Shown: positions 1 to 8,931 of the stretch, piece by piece
How the letters are laid out: the number at the start of each line of letters is the position of its first letter
Position numbering within the stretch: position 1 is the stretch's first letter
Assembly (NCBI RefSeq): GCF_025823185.1
Contig: NZ_JACKVK010000008.1
Span: forward strand, 1,387,532 to 1,451,531
Origin: Mycobacterium yunnanensis
Lineage (GTDB): Bacteria > Actinomycetota > Actinomycetes > Mycobacteriales > Mycobacteriaceae
Direction of reading: 5' to 3'
DNA: 64,000 nucleotides
Translations under genes and position numbers: made by a program
Notes under the pieces: model-generated
What the model saw: only the letters and a program-made list of their open reading frames with translations
The model's database searches: none
What the model was told of the DNA's origin: nothing

Positions 1-2
1 CC

Positions 3-1169
3 CTGCCGCTGGTGGGCTGCGTCGTGGTGCCGTTCGCCGCCTTCGTCGCGGGATGGATTGGCTTTCGGATCGGGTACTTCGGGCAGCTGTTGCCGACGTC
101 GGCGGTGATGAAGTCGGGGTCGCTGCACCCGGAGAACATCCTGTTCTCGTTGCAGTTCTACGGCTCGCTGCTGCTTCCGGTGATTGGCGCCCTGATCGCC
201 GTGGCCTTGGGCCGCGGCCGCGATCGCAACTGGTGGGTGGCTGGCGTGGTGCTGGCGACACCGCTGCTGTGGGTGAATGCCGCCTTGCCCGACTACTTTT
301 GGGACAAGATCGGTGTGAGCGTCGCGCCCACGATCGCCAATGTCGCGACGGTGGTCGTGTTCGTCCCCGTGGTGGTGGCGCTGGCCGTCGTGGGTCGACG
401 AGACCGCTCGTGGCTGTTTCCCGTTGCGCTGGTGTTGTTCTCGACGTCGTGGATCGTCATCGGCACCACCTTGAATTGGTGGGGACGCATGCAGTGGCCG
501 CTGGTCCCGGTGTTGGCTGCGCTCGCCGCGAGCCACGTCGTCGACGCCTGGGCCCGCACCCCACGGGTGACGGCCGAGCATCCCGTCCGCGGACGCGCCG
601 TGCCGAAGATGGTGCTGGCCGCACTCGCATGCATCGGTGTCGTGCCCTTCCATCTTCCCGCGGGCAGTTACTTCGAGAGCCCCTTCCAGACGTCGGTGTC
701 CGCCGCCCTCGGTGCAGTCGACACCTCGCGGGTGCGCATCGCCACGACCGAGGCCGGGCTCATTCCGTTGGCGGTCAGCGGTGCGGCACTGGACACCTAC
801 GGTCACAACGACCGCGCCATCGCGGCAACGCAGGGTTCGGCGCTCGCCAGCCGGCTCGACGAATTCCGGCCCAATGTGCTTGCCCTGCACGGACTACCGC
901 CTGATCCGGTGAGCCTCGCCGACTGCACGCCTGAGCGTCAGCGCGGAGTCACCAAGTTCACCGAGCGGTGGTCGGAGATGGTGAGCGAGATCTACCGCAG
1001 CGCGCAGCGGCAGGGTCTGGTCCTCGAGCGACTCAGCGAGACGACTCCCTGCGAGACCTGGAGTGTGTGGCTCGCGCCCGACGTGGACCCCCAGGTCCGT
1101 CAGGCAGTCGACGGGCTCGTGATGCCGGGCACCGATGTGCCCGTCGGTGCCCGCGGTCAGGGCTCCTAG
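3..1169 (+). CDS. GT-C-like polytopic membrane protein, 5' end outside window
   Basis: The frame is open to the left edge, so the N-terminus is missing; about 388 codons are present. The first ~190 residues hold several hydrophobic segments, with an early '[18 protein letters not shown]' stretch (R-x-GYFG-x-LLP-x-x-A-x-x-K). This resembles the membrane loop of mycobacterial GT-C glycosyltransferases that use polyprenyl-phosphate sugars, such as AftB-like arabinosyltransferases. A soluble C-terminal part follows, with a late Cys pair. The family match is inferred from one motif; the catalytic aspartate expected in the first loop is off the window. It converges on galK and the two stop codons share the four bases CTAG. 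Confidence 0.6.
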   Translation: MPLVGCVVVPFAAFVAGWIGFRIGYFGQLLPTSAVMKSGSLHPENILFSLQFYGSLLLPVIGALIAVALGRGRDRNWWVAGVVLATPLLWVNAALPDYFWDKIGVSVAPTIANVATVVVFVPVVVALAVVGRRDRSWLFPVALVLFSTSWIVIGTTLNWWGRMQWPLVPVLAALAASHVVDAWARTPRVTAEHPVRGRAVPKMVLAALACIGVVPFHLPAGSYFESPFQTSVSAALGAVDTSRVRIATTEAGLIPLAVSGAALDTYGHNDRAIAATQGSALASRLDEFRPNVLALHGLPPDPVSLADCTPERQRGVTKFTERWSEMVSEIYRSAQRQGLVLERLSETTPCETWSVWLAPDVDPQVRQAVDGLVMPGTDVPVGARGQGS

Positions 1170-2272
1170 CGAAGCGGTTGCTCCAGACGCGCACCCGCTC
1201 CGGCGTGGGTGAGCGTGACGGTGGCGGGGTGGTATCCCGCCCGCAGCACCGTCTGCCGGACGGTGTCGGCGACGGCGTCGCACCGGTCGACCTCGACCAG
1301 GGCGATGACGCACCCGCCGAAGCCGCCACCGGTCATCCGTGCCCCCAGCGCGCCCGCGGCGACCGCGGTGTCGGCGATGAGGTCGATGTGGTCGGTGGTG
1401 ATCTCGAAGTCGTCGCGCATCGACGCGTGCGATGCGTCGAATAGCCTGCCGACGGCTACGAAGTCGCCGCGGCCGAGCGCCGAGACCGCGTCGGCGACGC
1501 GGTCGTTCTCGGTCAGAATGTGCTTGGCGCGGCGGGCGTCGACCGGATCGGGGACGCCGTCGAGCACCGTCACCCCGTGCTCCTGCACCTGGCGCAGAGA
1601 TCCCACGCCCAGCGCCGCGGCCGCCCGCTCGCACGAGGCTCGGCGCGCGGCGTACTCGCCGCCTGCGTGCCGGTGCGGCGCGTGCGAATTGATCAGCAGC
1701 AGTGCCACGCCCGCCGCGGCGGGGTCGAACGGCACCAGCTCGACGCCGTCGTCGTGGAAGTCGATGAGCAGCGCGTGCGACGGCTCGCCGCACAGCGATG
1801 CGAGCTGGTCCATCAAACCCGTTGGGGCGCCGACGTAGTCGTTCTCGGCGCGCTGGGCGATGCGGGCCAGATCGGTGCGGTCGACGTGCAGGTCGGCCGC
1901 GGTGGCCAAGGCGCCGAGGACCGCGCACTCCAGCGCCGCCGACGACGACAGGCCCGACCCCACGTCGACCCTGCTGGTGACGTGCATCGTGCCGCCACGC
2001 ACGCGGTGACCGGAGCTGCGCAGCGCCCACACCACTCCGGCGACGTAGGCCGCCCAGCCCGTGACGTCACCCGGTGCGGTGTGCAGCGCGACGGCGACCT
2101 CGCCCTCTTCGCGGTCGCTGGTGACGACCAGCGTGTCACCGTCGTCGGGCCGCAACGTCACCGTGGTGCGGTCGGGTAGGGCGATCGGGAGTGCGAAACC
2201 CTGGTTGTAGTCGGTGTGTTCGCCGATCAGGTTGACGCGCCCGGGTGCGGAGAAGCGGATGTGATCGGTCAC
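1166..2272 (-). CDS. galK: Galactokinase
   Basis: Phosphorylates galactose with ATP to galactose 1-phosphate, the first step of the Leloir pathway. The 368-aa protein has all GHMP-kinase landmarks: the N-terminal galactokinase signature [15 protein letters not shown] (about residues 9-23), the ATP-binding loop [12 protein letters not shown] near residue 108, and the C-terminal glycine-rich motif [11 protein letters not shown] near residue 312. The length is normal for a bacterial GalK. The GTG start overlaps the galT stop as GTGA, so translation is probably coupled in a deoR-galT-galK operon. No galE epimerase lies nearby. Confidence 0.95.
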   Translation of the reverse strand: MTDHIRFSAPGRVNLIGEHTDYNQGFALPIALPDRTTVTLRPDDGDTLVVTSDREEGEVAVALHTAPGDVTGWAAYVAGVVWALRSSGHRVRGGTMHVTSRVDVGSGLSSSAALECAVLGALATAADLHVDRTDLARIAQRAENDYVGAPTGLMDQLASLCGEPSHALLIDFHDDGVELVPFDPAAAGVALLLINSHAPHRHAGGEYAARRASCERAAAALGVGSLRQVQEHGVTVLDGVPDPVDARRAKHILTENDRVADAVSALGRGDFVAVGRLFDASHASMRDDFEITTDHIDLIADTAVAAGALGARMTGGGFGGCVIALVEVDRCDAVADTVRQTVLRAGYHPATVTLTHAGAGARLEQPLR

Positions 2273-3375
2273 GGGGCGAGCTCCCGAAGTCGTCGGGCCA
2301 CGGTCTCGGGCAGCACGTCGCCGATGAAGGCGTCCATGGCGGATTCGGAGCCGGCGAGGTATTTGAGCTTGGTGGCGCTGCGCCGCAACGACATCAGCTC
2401 GACGTGGAAGTAGCCCTCGCGTTGGCTCTCGGTGTCGCGGTACTGATGCAAGGCTGAGATGTAGGGCAGGGGAGCCGAATACATTCGGTCGAAACGTGTC
2501 AGCACGTCGCGGTAGATGGCGGCGAACGCGTCCAGCTCGGCATCTGAGAGCTCGCAGAGATTGCCCACCTTGCGATTCGGATACAGGTGGACCTCCACCG
2601 GCCAGCGTGCGGCGAACGGCACGAATGCGGTGAAGAGGTCGTTTCGCGCCACCACCCTTACCCCGGCGGCGATTTCGCGAGCCAGGATGTCGGCGAACAG
2701 GTTGGTGCCGTGACGCACTCGGTGCGCGCGCGCTTCGGCGAGCATGTGGGCGGTACGCGGCGTGAGGTAGGGGTAGCCGTAGATCTGACCGTGGGGATGG
2801 TTGAGCGTCACGCCGATCTCCTCACCACGGTTCTCGAAGCAGAACACCTGCTCGATTCCGGGCCGGCTCATCAGATCGGCGGTGCGGTGACGCCACGCGT
2901 CCACGACCAGGCGTGCGTGCGGTACCGTGAGCTCGGCGAAGGACGTGTGGTGACTGCTGGAGAACGAAATCACCTCGCAGCGACCGTGTCCCACCGCGTC
3001 GACGAAGTCGTCGACGCCGCCGTCGGGCAGGGTGAACGCCCGGCCGTCGGCGCCCGACAGGCTGGGGAAGCGATTCTCGAAGACGACGACGTCGTAATCG
3101 GATGCGGGCACCTCGCTGGTGGCCCCCGACGGGCTCGGGCACAGCGGGCACTGGTCGGCGCTGGGCAGGTACGTGCGATCTTGGCGCAGGGCGGCGATGG
3201 CGACCCACTGCCCGGTCTGGCGGTCGAATCGGACCTGGGAACGGTCGTCGCCGCGCGCGGGCAGCGGTCGCCGGTCGGTGACCGGAGCCGGCCGGTGACC
3301 GGGCAGGGAGAAGAACAGGATCTCCCGGCCGTCGGCCAGCGGCCACGGCAGGCGATGGGGAACGGCGCCGGTCAT
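2269..3375 (-). CDS. galT: Galactose-1-phosphate uridylyltransferase
   Basis: Exchanges UMP between UDP-glucose and galactose 1-phosphate. The 368-aa protein has the zinc-site CPLC near residue 75, a second His region, and the active-site motif [11 protein letters not shown] near residue 191, where the middle histidine becomes uridylylated. It begins ATG inside the end of the DeoR gene (ATGA overlap) and ends inside the galK start, so the three genes form one coupled unit. The first ~45 residues are rich in Pro and Arg and look like a loosely conserved leader before the family core. Confidence 0.93.
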   Translation of the reverse strand: MTGAVPHRLPWPLADGREILFFSLPGHRPAPVTDRRPLPARGDDRSQVRFDRQTGQWVAIAALRQDRTYLPSADQCPLCPSPSGATSEVPASDYDVVVFENRFPSLSGADGRAFTLPDGGVDDFVDAVGHGRCEVISFSSSHHTSFAELTVPHARLVVDAWRHRTADLMSRPGIEQVFCFENRGEEIGVTLNHPHGQIYGYPYLTPRTAHMLAEARAHRVRHGTNLFADILAREIAAGVRVVARNDLFTAFVPFAARWPVEVHLYPNRKVGNLCELSDAELDAFAAIYRDVLTRFDRMYSAPLPYISALHQYRDTESQREGYFHVELMSLRRSATKLKYLAGSESAMDAFIGDVLPETVARRLRELAP

Positions 3376-4169
3376 CGCCGGGCCACCGGTGCGATCATCA
3401 GGTCGCCCACTCGGGCGTCGAGCAGCTCCCTGTCCTCGGCGGTGAGGCCGTCGTCGGAGATCAGCGCGTCGACGTCGGTGAGCCGGGCGAACACGCAGGC
3501 GCCGACCTCGCGGTACTTGGTGTGGTCGGCGAGCACCACGAGACGTCCACCGATTTCGATGAGCGTCCGATTGGTCTGCGCCTCGGCCACATTCGGTGAG
3601 GTCAGTCCGGCGTCGGGGTCCACGCCGTGCACGCCGAGGTAGGTGGCGTCCACCCGAAAGGACGCGATGGCAGTGTCGGCGACCGGTCCCACCAGTGCGT
3701 CCGACGGTGTGCGCACCCCGCCGCTGAGGTAGACCAGGGGAGTGTCGGAGCCGTCGGCTCCCTCGGTCAGGGGGTCGGTGAGCTCGCGAAACACGTTGAC
3801 GGAGTTCGTGACCACGGTGATCGACGGGCGGGCCCGTAGGTGACGAGCCAATTCGGTGGTGGTGGTGCCGGCACCGATCGCGATCGTCATGCCGTCGGCG
3901 ATGGTGGTGGCGGCCGCGGCGGCGATGGCCGCCTTCTGCTCGCGCTGCTGACCGGCCTTCTGCGCCGAGCGCGGCTCCTCCCCGCGATGGTGTCGCGAGA
4001 CCGCGCCGCCGTGGACCTTGCGCAGCGATTGCCGGGCGTCGAGGGTGTCGAGGTCGCGGCGCACCGTCATCTCCGACACGTCGAGTTCGTGGGCGAGGTC
4101 GGCCACCCGCACGGAGCCCCTCGCCTGCACGGCCCGCAGGATCGCGTCCTGCCGTTCAGCGGCCAGCAT
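3372..4169 (-). CDS. DeoR-family transcriptional regulator of the gal operon
   Basis: Sugar-responsive repressor, 265 aa. The N-terminal winged helix reads RQDAILRAVQARGSVRVADL then DVSEMTVRRDL, the classical DeoR DNA-binding signature; the C-terminal DeoRC sensor domain contains the GxGTTTTELARHL phosphosugar-binding loop and the DHTKY motif near the end. I start it at the ATG of MLAAERQ because an AGGTGG ribosome site lies just upstream and family members begin here; an in-frame start 22 codons earlier gives an Arg-rich, non-conserved extension. It overlaps galT by 4 nt and so probably controls its own operon, with galactose 1-phosphate or a related sugar phosphate as the likely inducer (inference). 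Confidence 0.88.
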   Translation of the reverse strand: MLAAERQDAILRAVQARGSVRVADLAHELDVSEMTVRRDLDTLDARQSLRKVHGGAVSRHHRGEEPRSAQKAGQQREQKAAIAAAAATTIADGMTIAIGAGTTTTELARHLRARPSITVVTNSVNVFRELTDPLTEGADGSDTPLVYLSGGVRTPSDALVGPVADTAIASFRVDATYLGVHGVDPDAGLTSPNVAEAQTNRTLIEIGGRLVVLADHTKYREVGACVFARLTDVDALISDDGLTAEDRELLDARVGDLMIAPVARR

Positions 4170-4263
4170 CGAGGACGCCCACCTTTCTCGAACGGAATCG
4201 CACAACGACGAACGTAATCTAACCGATCGATGCACGAGGCGTGTGCGAACGTGCGCGTTCGGC
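4170..4263 (-). promoter_or_regulatory. Putative promoter of deoR-galT-galK
   Basis: 94 bp between the transporter ATPase stop and the DeoR start. On the minus strand a TAGATT hexamer (4216-4221) fits the mycobacterial TANNNT -10 pattern and would give a leader of about 40 nt. Two GTTCG words follow downstream and could be half-sites of a DeoR operator, but this is not proven by the sequence alone. Confidence 0.35.
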
Positions 4264-5013
4264 TCAGCGGCCAGCCGTGAAACGCTGCAGGAATTGCCGC
4301 GTCCGATCCTCCCTGGGCGTGGTCAGCACTTCCGCGGCCGGCCCGGACTCGACGATGCGTCCTCCGTCGAGGAAGCACACGGTGTCGGCCACCTCACGGG
4401 CGAAGGCCATCTCGTGCGTAGCCATCACGATGGTGCGGCCGGCGGCGGCCAGCTCGCCGACGAGCGTCAAGACCTCGCCCACCAATTCGGGGTCGAGCGC
4501 GCTGGTGATCTCGTCGAGCAGCAGCAGTCGAGGCTCGTAGGCCAGCGCTCTGGCAATCGCGACGCGCTGCTGCTGGCCGCCGGACAGCTTGTCGGGATAG
4601 GAGTCGGCGTGCGACGACAATGCGACCCGGCTCAACAGTTCTCGGCCCCGGTCCTCGGCGTCGCGGCGGCTGGACCCGTGCACCACCCGCGGCGCCAGCG
4701 CCACGTTGGCCAGTGCGGTCATGTGGGGAAAGAGGTTGAACGACTGGAACACCATGCCCATGGCCTGGCGTGCCTCGTCGGCGTCGATCCGCGGATCGCT
4801 GATGTCGCGCCCGTCGAGCAGGATCTGACCCTCGTCGACGTCCTCGAGCAGGTCGACGCACCTCAGCAGCGTCGACTTACCGGATCCGGAGGCGCCGATC
4901 AGCACGACGACCTGATGTTCGGCGACGTCGAGGTCGACGCCTTCGAGCACCGGACGGTCGTGATAGGCCTTGGTCACCCCGCGGACCGACAACACCGGCT
5001 GGGGGGCGCTCAC
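4264..5013 (-). CDS. Polar amino-acid ABC transporter, ATP-binding subunit
   Basis: Energises uptake through the adjacent permease; 249 aa, the usual size for GlnQ/HisP-type ATPases. It has Walker A GASGSGKST (about residue 37), Q-loop QSFNLFPHMT, ABC signature LSGGQQQRVAIARAL, Walker B LLLLDEITSALD and the switch histidine in MATHEM. The ATPase begins at GTG (VSAPQP), overlapping the permease stop as GTGA; the longer open frame upstream merely antisenses nothing useful and reads through the permease in another frame. The GluQ-type sequence points to amino acids, not sugars, although gal genes follow. Confidence 0.9.
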   Translation of the reverse strand: MSAPQPVLSVRGVTKAYHDRPVLEGVDLDVAEHQVVVLIGASGSGKSTLLRCVDLLEDVDEGQILLDGRDISDPRIDADEARQAMGMVFQSFNLFPHMTALANVALAPRVVHGSSRRDAEDRGRELLSRVALSSHADSYPDKLSGGQQQRVAIARALAYEPRLLLLDEITSALDPELVGEVLTLVGELAAAGRTIVMATHEMAFAREVADTVCFLDGGRIVESGPAAEVLTTPREDRTRQFLQRFTAGR

Positions 5014-5837
5014 AACGCGCCCTGCCGTGTCGCCACGCGCCGGGCCGCCCAGTCCGCCAACCGCGCCGACGGGATCGCCAACGCGACGAACAACAGACCG
5101 GCCACCACATACGGCGTGAAGTTGTAGGTGGTGGCCGCCTGGATCTGCGCCGCCCGAACGGCGTCGACCGCACCGAGGACGGAGATCAGGCCGCAGTCCT
5201 TCTGCAATGCCACGAAGTCGTTGAGCAGCGCGGGCGTCACGCGGCGCGTCGCCTGCGGCAACACCACGAGCTGCATGGTGCGACGGTGGTTGAGCCCCAG
5301 GGACTTGGCGGCCGCCAGCTGTGACGGGTGCACCGACTCGATGCCCGCCCGGAATACCTCGGCCACGTAGGCGGAGTAGATCAGCACCAAGGCCAGGCCG
5401 CCAAGGAGCACGGGATCGCTCGGCAGCCCCGAGAGCCGCAGCCCGGGCAGGCCGAACCCCACCAGGTAGAGACAGATCAGCAACGGCAGGCCCCGGAAGA
5501 GGTCGACGTAACCGGTTGCCAACGCGCGCAACGGAAACCAGACCGGTCCGCGCAGAGTGCGCACCGCGGCCAGCCCGAGACCGAAGATCAGGATCAGCGC
5601 CTGGCAGACGATCAACACGCGTACGTTGAGCCAGAGGCCCTCCAGCAGCGCGGGCAGGCTCTCCCACCCGATCCGCAGGTTGAAGAACGACTCCCGCACG
5701 CGGGGCCAGCCCGGCGAGGACGTCACCGCCAGCAGCAGAACCGCCGCGAACACGACGGTGGACACCAGGGCGATCACGGTGGACCGCCGGGCTCGGGACT
5801 GCCGGTAGGCCACCCGATCCAGGGCGGCCGTGGTCAC
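5010..5837 (-). CDS. Polar amino-acid ABC transporter, permease subunit
   Basis: Inner-membrane channel of the HAAT family, 275 aa. After a cytoplasmic N-terminus a first membrane helix lies at about residues 23-41; the core shows further helices and the EAA-like ATPase-contact loop around AAAKSLGLNHRRTMQLVVLPQATRRVTPALLNDF. The motif VDLFRGLPLLICL is the standard HisMQ/GlnP 'FRGTPLLVQL' element. Only one permease is present, so the transporter is presumably a homodimer. Starts at GTG with a GTGA overlap from the binding-protein gene; ends overlapping the ATPase gene. Confidence 0.9.
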   Translation of the reverse strand: MTTAALDRVAYRQSRARRSTVIALVSTVVFAAVLLLAVTSSPGWPRVRESFFNLRIGWESLPALLEGLWLNVRVLIVCQALILIFGLGLAAVRTLRGPVWFPLRALATGYVDLFRGLPLLICLYLVGFGLPGLRLSGLPSDPVLLGGLALVLIYSAYVAEVFRAGIESVHPSQLAAAKSLGLNHRRTMQLVVLPQATRRVTPALLNDFVALQKDCGLISVLGAVDAVRAAQIQAATTYNFTPYVVAGLLFVALAIPSARLADWAARRVATRQGAL

Positions 5838-6706
5838 GACAGGACCGGAGCGTTGCCCGCGCTGGTGAGCCAGACCTTCTGCAGTTTGAACAGCTCGCCG
5901 TCGCTGCCCAGGTCGTCGACCGCCTTCGACACGCAGGCCGTCAGCGGGCTGCCCTTGTCGAGCACGATGCCGAACTGCTCGGCCTTCTCCTCACCGGAGG
6001 GCAGCTGGCCGACGATGACGCCGTCGGTCATCTCGGCCTGGACCTGGAAGGCCGTCGGCAAGTCGAGCACCAGTGCGTCGATCTGACCGTTGGACAACGC
6101 CGCCTTGGCGTCGTCATTGTTGTTGAACACCGCGACGTTTGGGTCAACGGCCTTGGCGGCGGTGTAGCTGGTCGTGCCGACCTGGGCGCCCAGCTTGAGC
6201 CCCTTGAGCCCGGCGACGTCCTTCACCCCCGCGGCGGGGGAGGACTTCAGCGCGACCACTGCCTGCGTCACGTTGAAGTACGGCGAGGAAAAGTCGACGG
6301 CCTGCTTGCGTTCGTCGGTGATGGAGAACTCGTTGAGGTTCGCGTCGAACGTCTTTGGTCCCGGGGCGATGGCCGCGTTGAACGGCACCCGCACCCACGT
6401 CACGTCGGCCGGGGCGTACCCCAGCTTGCCTGCGACGGCGTAGGCGACGGCGGACTCGAAGCCCTTGCCGTTGGCCGGGTCGTCGTCGACGAACCACGGC
6501 GGGTACGCCGGTTGATCGGTGCCGAAGGTGATCGTCCCCTTCTTCAGGGTGGGCAGTTCATCCTTGGTGCACTGCGCCGGCGACGCGGCCGCAGTCGAGC
6601 TGCCCGACGCTGACTCGTCGGCGGGGGCACAGGCGGTGGCTGCCGCCAGACCGACCAGGGCCAGCACGGACACCACACTCGACACATTGCGCATGGGCGG
6701 CATCAT
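5834..6706 (-). CDS. ABC transporter solute-binding lipoprotein (SBP family 3)
   Basis: Captures substrate outside the membrane for the downstream permease and ATPase. Up to 290 aa. The N-terminus has a hydrophobic signal segment (VVSVLALVGLAAATAC) ending in a cysteine, so it is probably lipid-anchored; the lipobox has Ala rather than Leu at -3. The mature part begins with the family-3 pattern TFGTDQPAYPPW and contains VDFSSPYFNVTQAVV, both typical of amino-acid binding proteins. Three ATG codons (6706, 6703, 6694) could start it; a TAATGT -10 box at 6731-6736 suits any of them. First gene of the transporter operon. Substrate cannot be read from the sequence. Confidence 0.87.
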   Translation of the reverse strand: MMPPMRNVSSVVSVLALVGLAAATACAPADESASGSSTAAASPAQCTKDELPTLKKGTITFGTDQPAYPPWFVDDDPANGKGFESAVAYAVAGKLGYAPADVTWVRVPFNAAIAPGPKTFDANLNEFSITDERKQAVDFSSPYFNVTQAVVALKSSPAAGVKDVAGLKGLKLGAQVGTTSYTAAKAVDPNVAVFNNNDDAKAALSNGQIDALVLDLPTAFQVQAEMTDGVIVGQLPSGEEKAEQFGIVLDKGSPLTACVSKAVDDLGSDGELFKLQKVWLTSAGNAPVLS

Positions 6707-6776
6707 CGCGCACCGGGCCAGTGCGCGCCAACATTACGATCATCGCGTTCATCACCGGCGCGCCCCGCGGGCGTCG

Positions 6777-7751
6777 TCACCGCCGAAGCGTGACCACCAC
6801 CTTGCCCCGAGCGGTGCGGTCCTCAAGCGACGCGATGGCCTCGGCGGCGCGCTCCAGCGGATACACCACGGGTTCGGGTGCCGTCACGGCGCCGGAGGCC
6901 AGCAGCGGCTCCAATTCGGCCCACTGCTCGGCGAGGTAACCGGGGTGGGTGGCAGCCCAGGCGCCCCATCCGACCCCGACGGCGTCGACGTTGTTGAGCA
7001 GCAGGCGGTTCACCTTCACCGTCGGAATGTCACCGCCGGTGAAGCCGATCACCAGCAGTCGTCCACCGGCCGCCAGAGACCGAAGCGAATCGGTGAAGCG
7101 GTCGCCGCCGACGGGGTCGACGACGACGTCGACGCCACGGCCGTCGGTGAGTTCCTTGACCGCGTCCTTGAAACCGTCGGCGAGCACGACGTCGGTGGCG
7201 CCCGCCGCGCGCGCGACGTCGGCCTTGTCGGCGGTGCTGACGACGGCAATCGTGCGCGACGCACCCCACGCCGAGGCCAGCCGCAGCGTCGAGGTGCCGA
7301 TGCCGCCCGCGGCGCCGTGCACCAGCACCGACTCACCGGGCACCAGCCGACCGCGGGTGCGCAGCGCACAGTGCACCGTCAGATCGTTGAAGAGCAGTCC
7401 GGCGCCCGCCTCGAACGACACCGCGTCGGGGAGCTTGAAGACCTGATCTGCCGGCACCGCAACGACTTCCGCCATCGCGCCGGTGAGCATCGTCAGCGCG
7501 GCCACGCGATCGCCCGCGGTGACGTGGGCTCCCGCGGGTGCGCTGCGCACGACTCCGGCGAGTTCGGCACCCGGCACGTAGGGCAATTCGGGGCGGTGCT
7601 GGTAGAGCCCGCGGGTCTGCAGGGCGTCGGGAAACGCGACGCCCGCGGCGTACACGTCGACGAGGACGCCGTCGCCGGCGTCGGGTTCGTCGAGTTCGAC
7701 CAGTTCTGCAGCGTGGGGTCCGTCGAGCCGCGGGATCTGAATGGCGCGCAT
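6777..7751 (-). CDS. NADPH:quinone oxidoreductase-type MDR reductase
   Basis: Medium-chain reductase without zinc, 324 aa from the chosen start. It has the GroES-like N-terminus with the NFPD-like motif VAFPDALQTRGLYQ, PYVPGAELAGVV, and a Rossmann fold with VHGAAGGIGTSTLRLA (AxxGxxG). It probably reduces quinones or enoyl substrates with NADPH; the real substrate is unknown. I prefer the ATG at 7751 (MRAIQ) because a TTAAAT hexamer lies 7 nt upstream, fitting a leaderless start, whereas the ATG at 7760 would leave no promoter room. It is divergent from an alcohol dehydrogenase whose start is only 22 bp away. Confidence 0.85.
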   Translation of the reverse strand: MRAIQIPRLDGPHAAELVELDEPDAGDGVLVDVYAAGVAFPDALQTRGLYQHRPELPYVPGAELAGVVRSAPAGAHVTAGDRVAALTMLTGAMAEVVAVPADQVFKLPDAVSFEAGAGLLFNDLTVHCALRTRGRLVPGESVLVHGAAGGIGTSTLRLASAWGASRTIAVVSTADKADVARAAGATDVVLADGFKDAVKELTDGRGVDVVVDPVGGDRFTDSLRSLAAGGRLLVIGFTGGDIPTVKVNRLLLNNVDAVGVGWGAWAATHPGYLAEQWAELEPLLASGAVTAPEPVVYPLERAAEAIASLEDRTARGKVVVTLRR

Positions 7752-7773
7752 CGTCACCATTTAACATCGCCCG
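7752..7773. promoter_or_regulatory. Back-to-back leaderless promoters with overlapping -10 boxes
   Basis: Only 22 bp separate the two divergent starts. On the plus strand TAACAT (7762-7767) is followed by 6 nt and GTG; on the minus strand TTAAAT (7759-7764) is followed by 7 nt and ATG. The two hexamers overlap by three bases, so polymerase could occupy only one promoter at a time. Any -35 or operator must lie inside the opposite coding region. Confidence 0.5.
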
Positions 7774-8871
7774 GTGACGAACGCACGAGCGGCGGTACTG
7801 CTCACCGAGGATTCCCAACCCCAGCTGGTCGACGTCGAGGTCCGGGCTCCGGTCACCGACGAGGTGCTGGTGCGCGTCGACGCCGTCGGCATCTGTCACA
7901 CCGACGTCAGCGTCGCCGCACGGTGGCCCGCGCGCAAGCTGCCGATGGTCTTCGGGCACGAGGGCGTGGGCACCGTCGTCGAGGCGGGGCCGTCGGCCCG
8001 CGTCGAGCCGGGGCGTCAGGTGGTTCTCACCTTCGCCAGCTGCGGTCGGTGCCCGAGTTGTGCCGCCGCCAGACCCGCCTACTGCGATCACTCGACGACG
8101 CTGAACCTGCGGGGCGACCGAGCCGACGACTCGAGTGCGCTACGACTCGGAGGCATCCCGGTGCGGGGCGGCTTCTTCGGGCAGTCGAGCTTCGCCACGC
8201 ACCTCCTGGCCGGGCCGTCCAACACCGTCGCCCTCGACGACCCGCTCGACCCGGCGCTGGCAGCACCGCTGGCCTGCAGCGTGCAGACCGGTGTCGGCAC
8301 GATCCTCAACGCCGTCGCCGCCGGGCCCGACGACACGGTCGTCGTGTTCGGCGCCGGCGGTGTGGGCCTCTCCGCGGTCATGGGCGCCCGCATCGCCGGT
8401 TGCCGCGCCGTCGTCGCAGTCGACCCCAACCCGGAACGCCGAACTGTCGCAACCGAACTGGGTGCCACGGCGGTGCTCGATCCGACCGAGGGCGACGTCA
8501 CGTCGCACCTCGTCGACCTCACCGGCGGCGGACCCACCGTGGCCGTCGACACCACCGCCCTACCCGCGGTCATCGCCACCGCGCTGGGCGCGTTGCGTAC
8601 CTGCGGCACACTGGCGCTCGTCGGCCTCGGTGCCTTGACCGCCGAGCTGCCGGTGGGGCTCATCATGGCCAAGGGACTGCGGATCCGCGGCGTCGTCGAG
8701 GGCGACAGTGACCCGCACGTGTTCATCCCGCGCCTTGCCGAACTCACCCGCCGAGGTGAGTTGCCCCTGGAGAAGCTGGTGACGCGGTTCGACTTCGAGC
8801 ACTTTGGCGACGCCTGGGCGGCTGCAGTCGCGGGCACGGCGATCAAACCGGTGCTCACCATGCCGCGCTGA
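7774..8871 (+). CDS. Zinc-dependent alcohol dehydrogenase (MDR)
   Basis: Probable NAD(P)-dependent alcohol/aldehyde interconversion, 365 aa. Zinc ligands are visible: catalytic Cys in GICHTDVS, the GHEGVGTVVE motif with His-Glu, and the structural-zinc region CGRCPSCAAARPAYC. A further catalytic-zinc Cys lies in PLACSVQTGVG and the Rossmann motif is FGAGGVGLSAVMGA. This arrangement is that of the class-III/mycobacterial MSCR-like branch. It starts at a GTG six bases after a TAACAT -10 box. Substrate unknown; pairing with a divergent quinone-type reductase suggests a redox couple on aldehydes or alcohols (inference). Confidence 0.87.
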   Translation: MTNARAAVLLTEDSQPQLVDVEVRAPVTDEVLVRVDAVGICHTDVSVAARWPARKLPMVFGHEGVGTVVEAGPSARVEPGRQVVLTFASCGRCPSCAAARPAYCDHSTTLNLRGDRADDSSALRLGGIPVRGGFFGQSSFATHLLAGPSNTVALDDPLDPALAAPLACSVQTGVGTILNAVAAGPDDTVVVFGAGGVGLSAVMGARIAGCRAVVAVDPNPERRTVATELGATAVLDPTEGDVTSHLVDLTGGGPTVAVDTTALPAVIATALGALRTCGTLALVGLGALTAELPVGLIMAKGLRIRGVVEGDSDPHVFIPRLAELTRRGELPLEKLVTRFDFEHFGDAWAAAVAGTAIKPVLTMPR

Positions 8872-8931
8872 CGTGGCATCGCTACACTTCGAGCCGCCGT
8901 CGGCAAAGGTGCCGCGGAGATCGGAGCGCAC

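Noticed and set aside
4264..5667. Apparent permease-ATPase fusion of 467 codons
   Set aside because: The first ~218 codons read the permease gene in a wrong frame; the ATPase proper begins at the GTG overlapping the permease stop.
6519..8711. 730-codon plus-strand open frame over the binding protein and quinone reductase
   Set aside because: Spans two real minus-strand genes and the alcohol dehydrogenase in a wrong frame; no recognisable domain.
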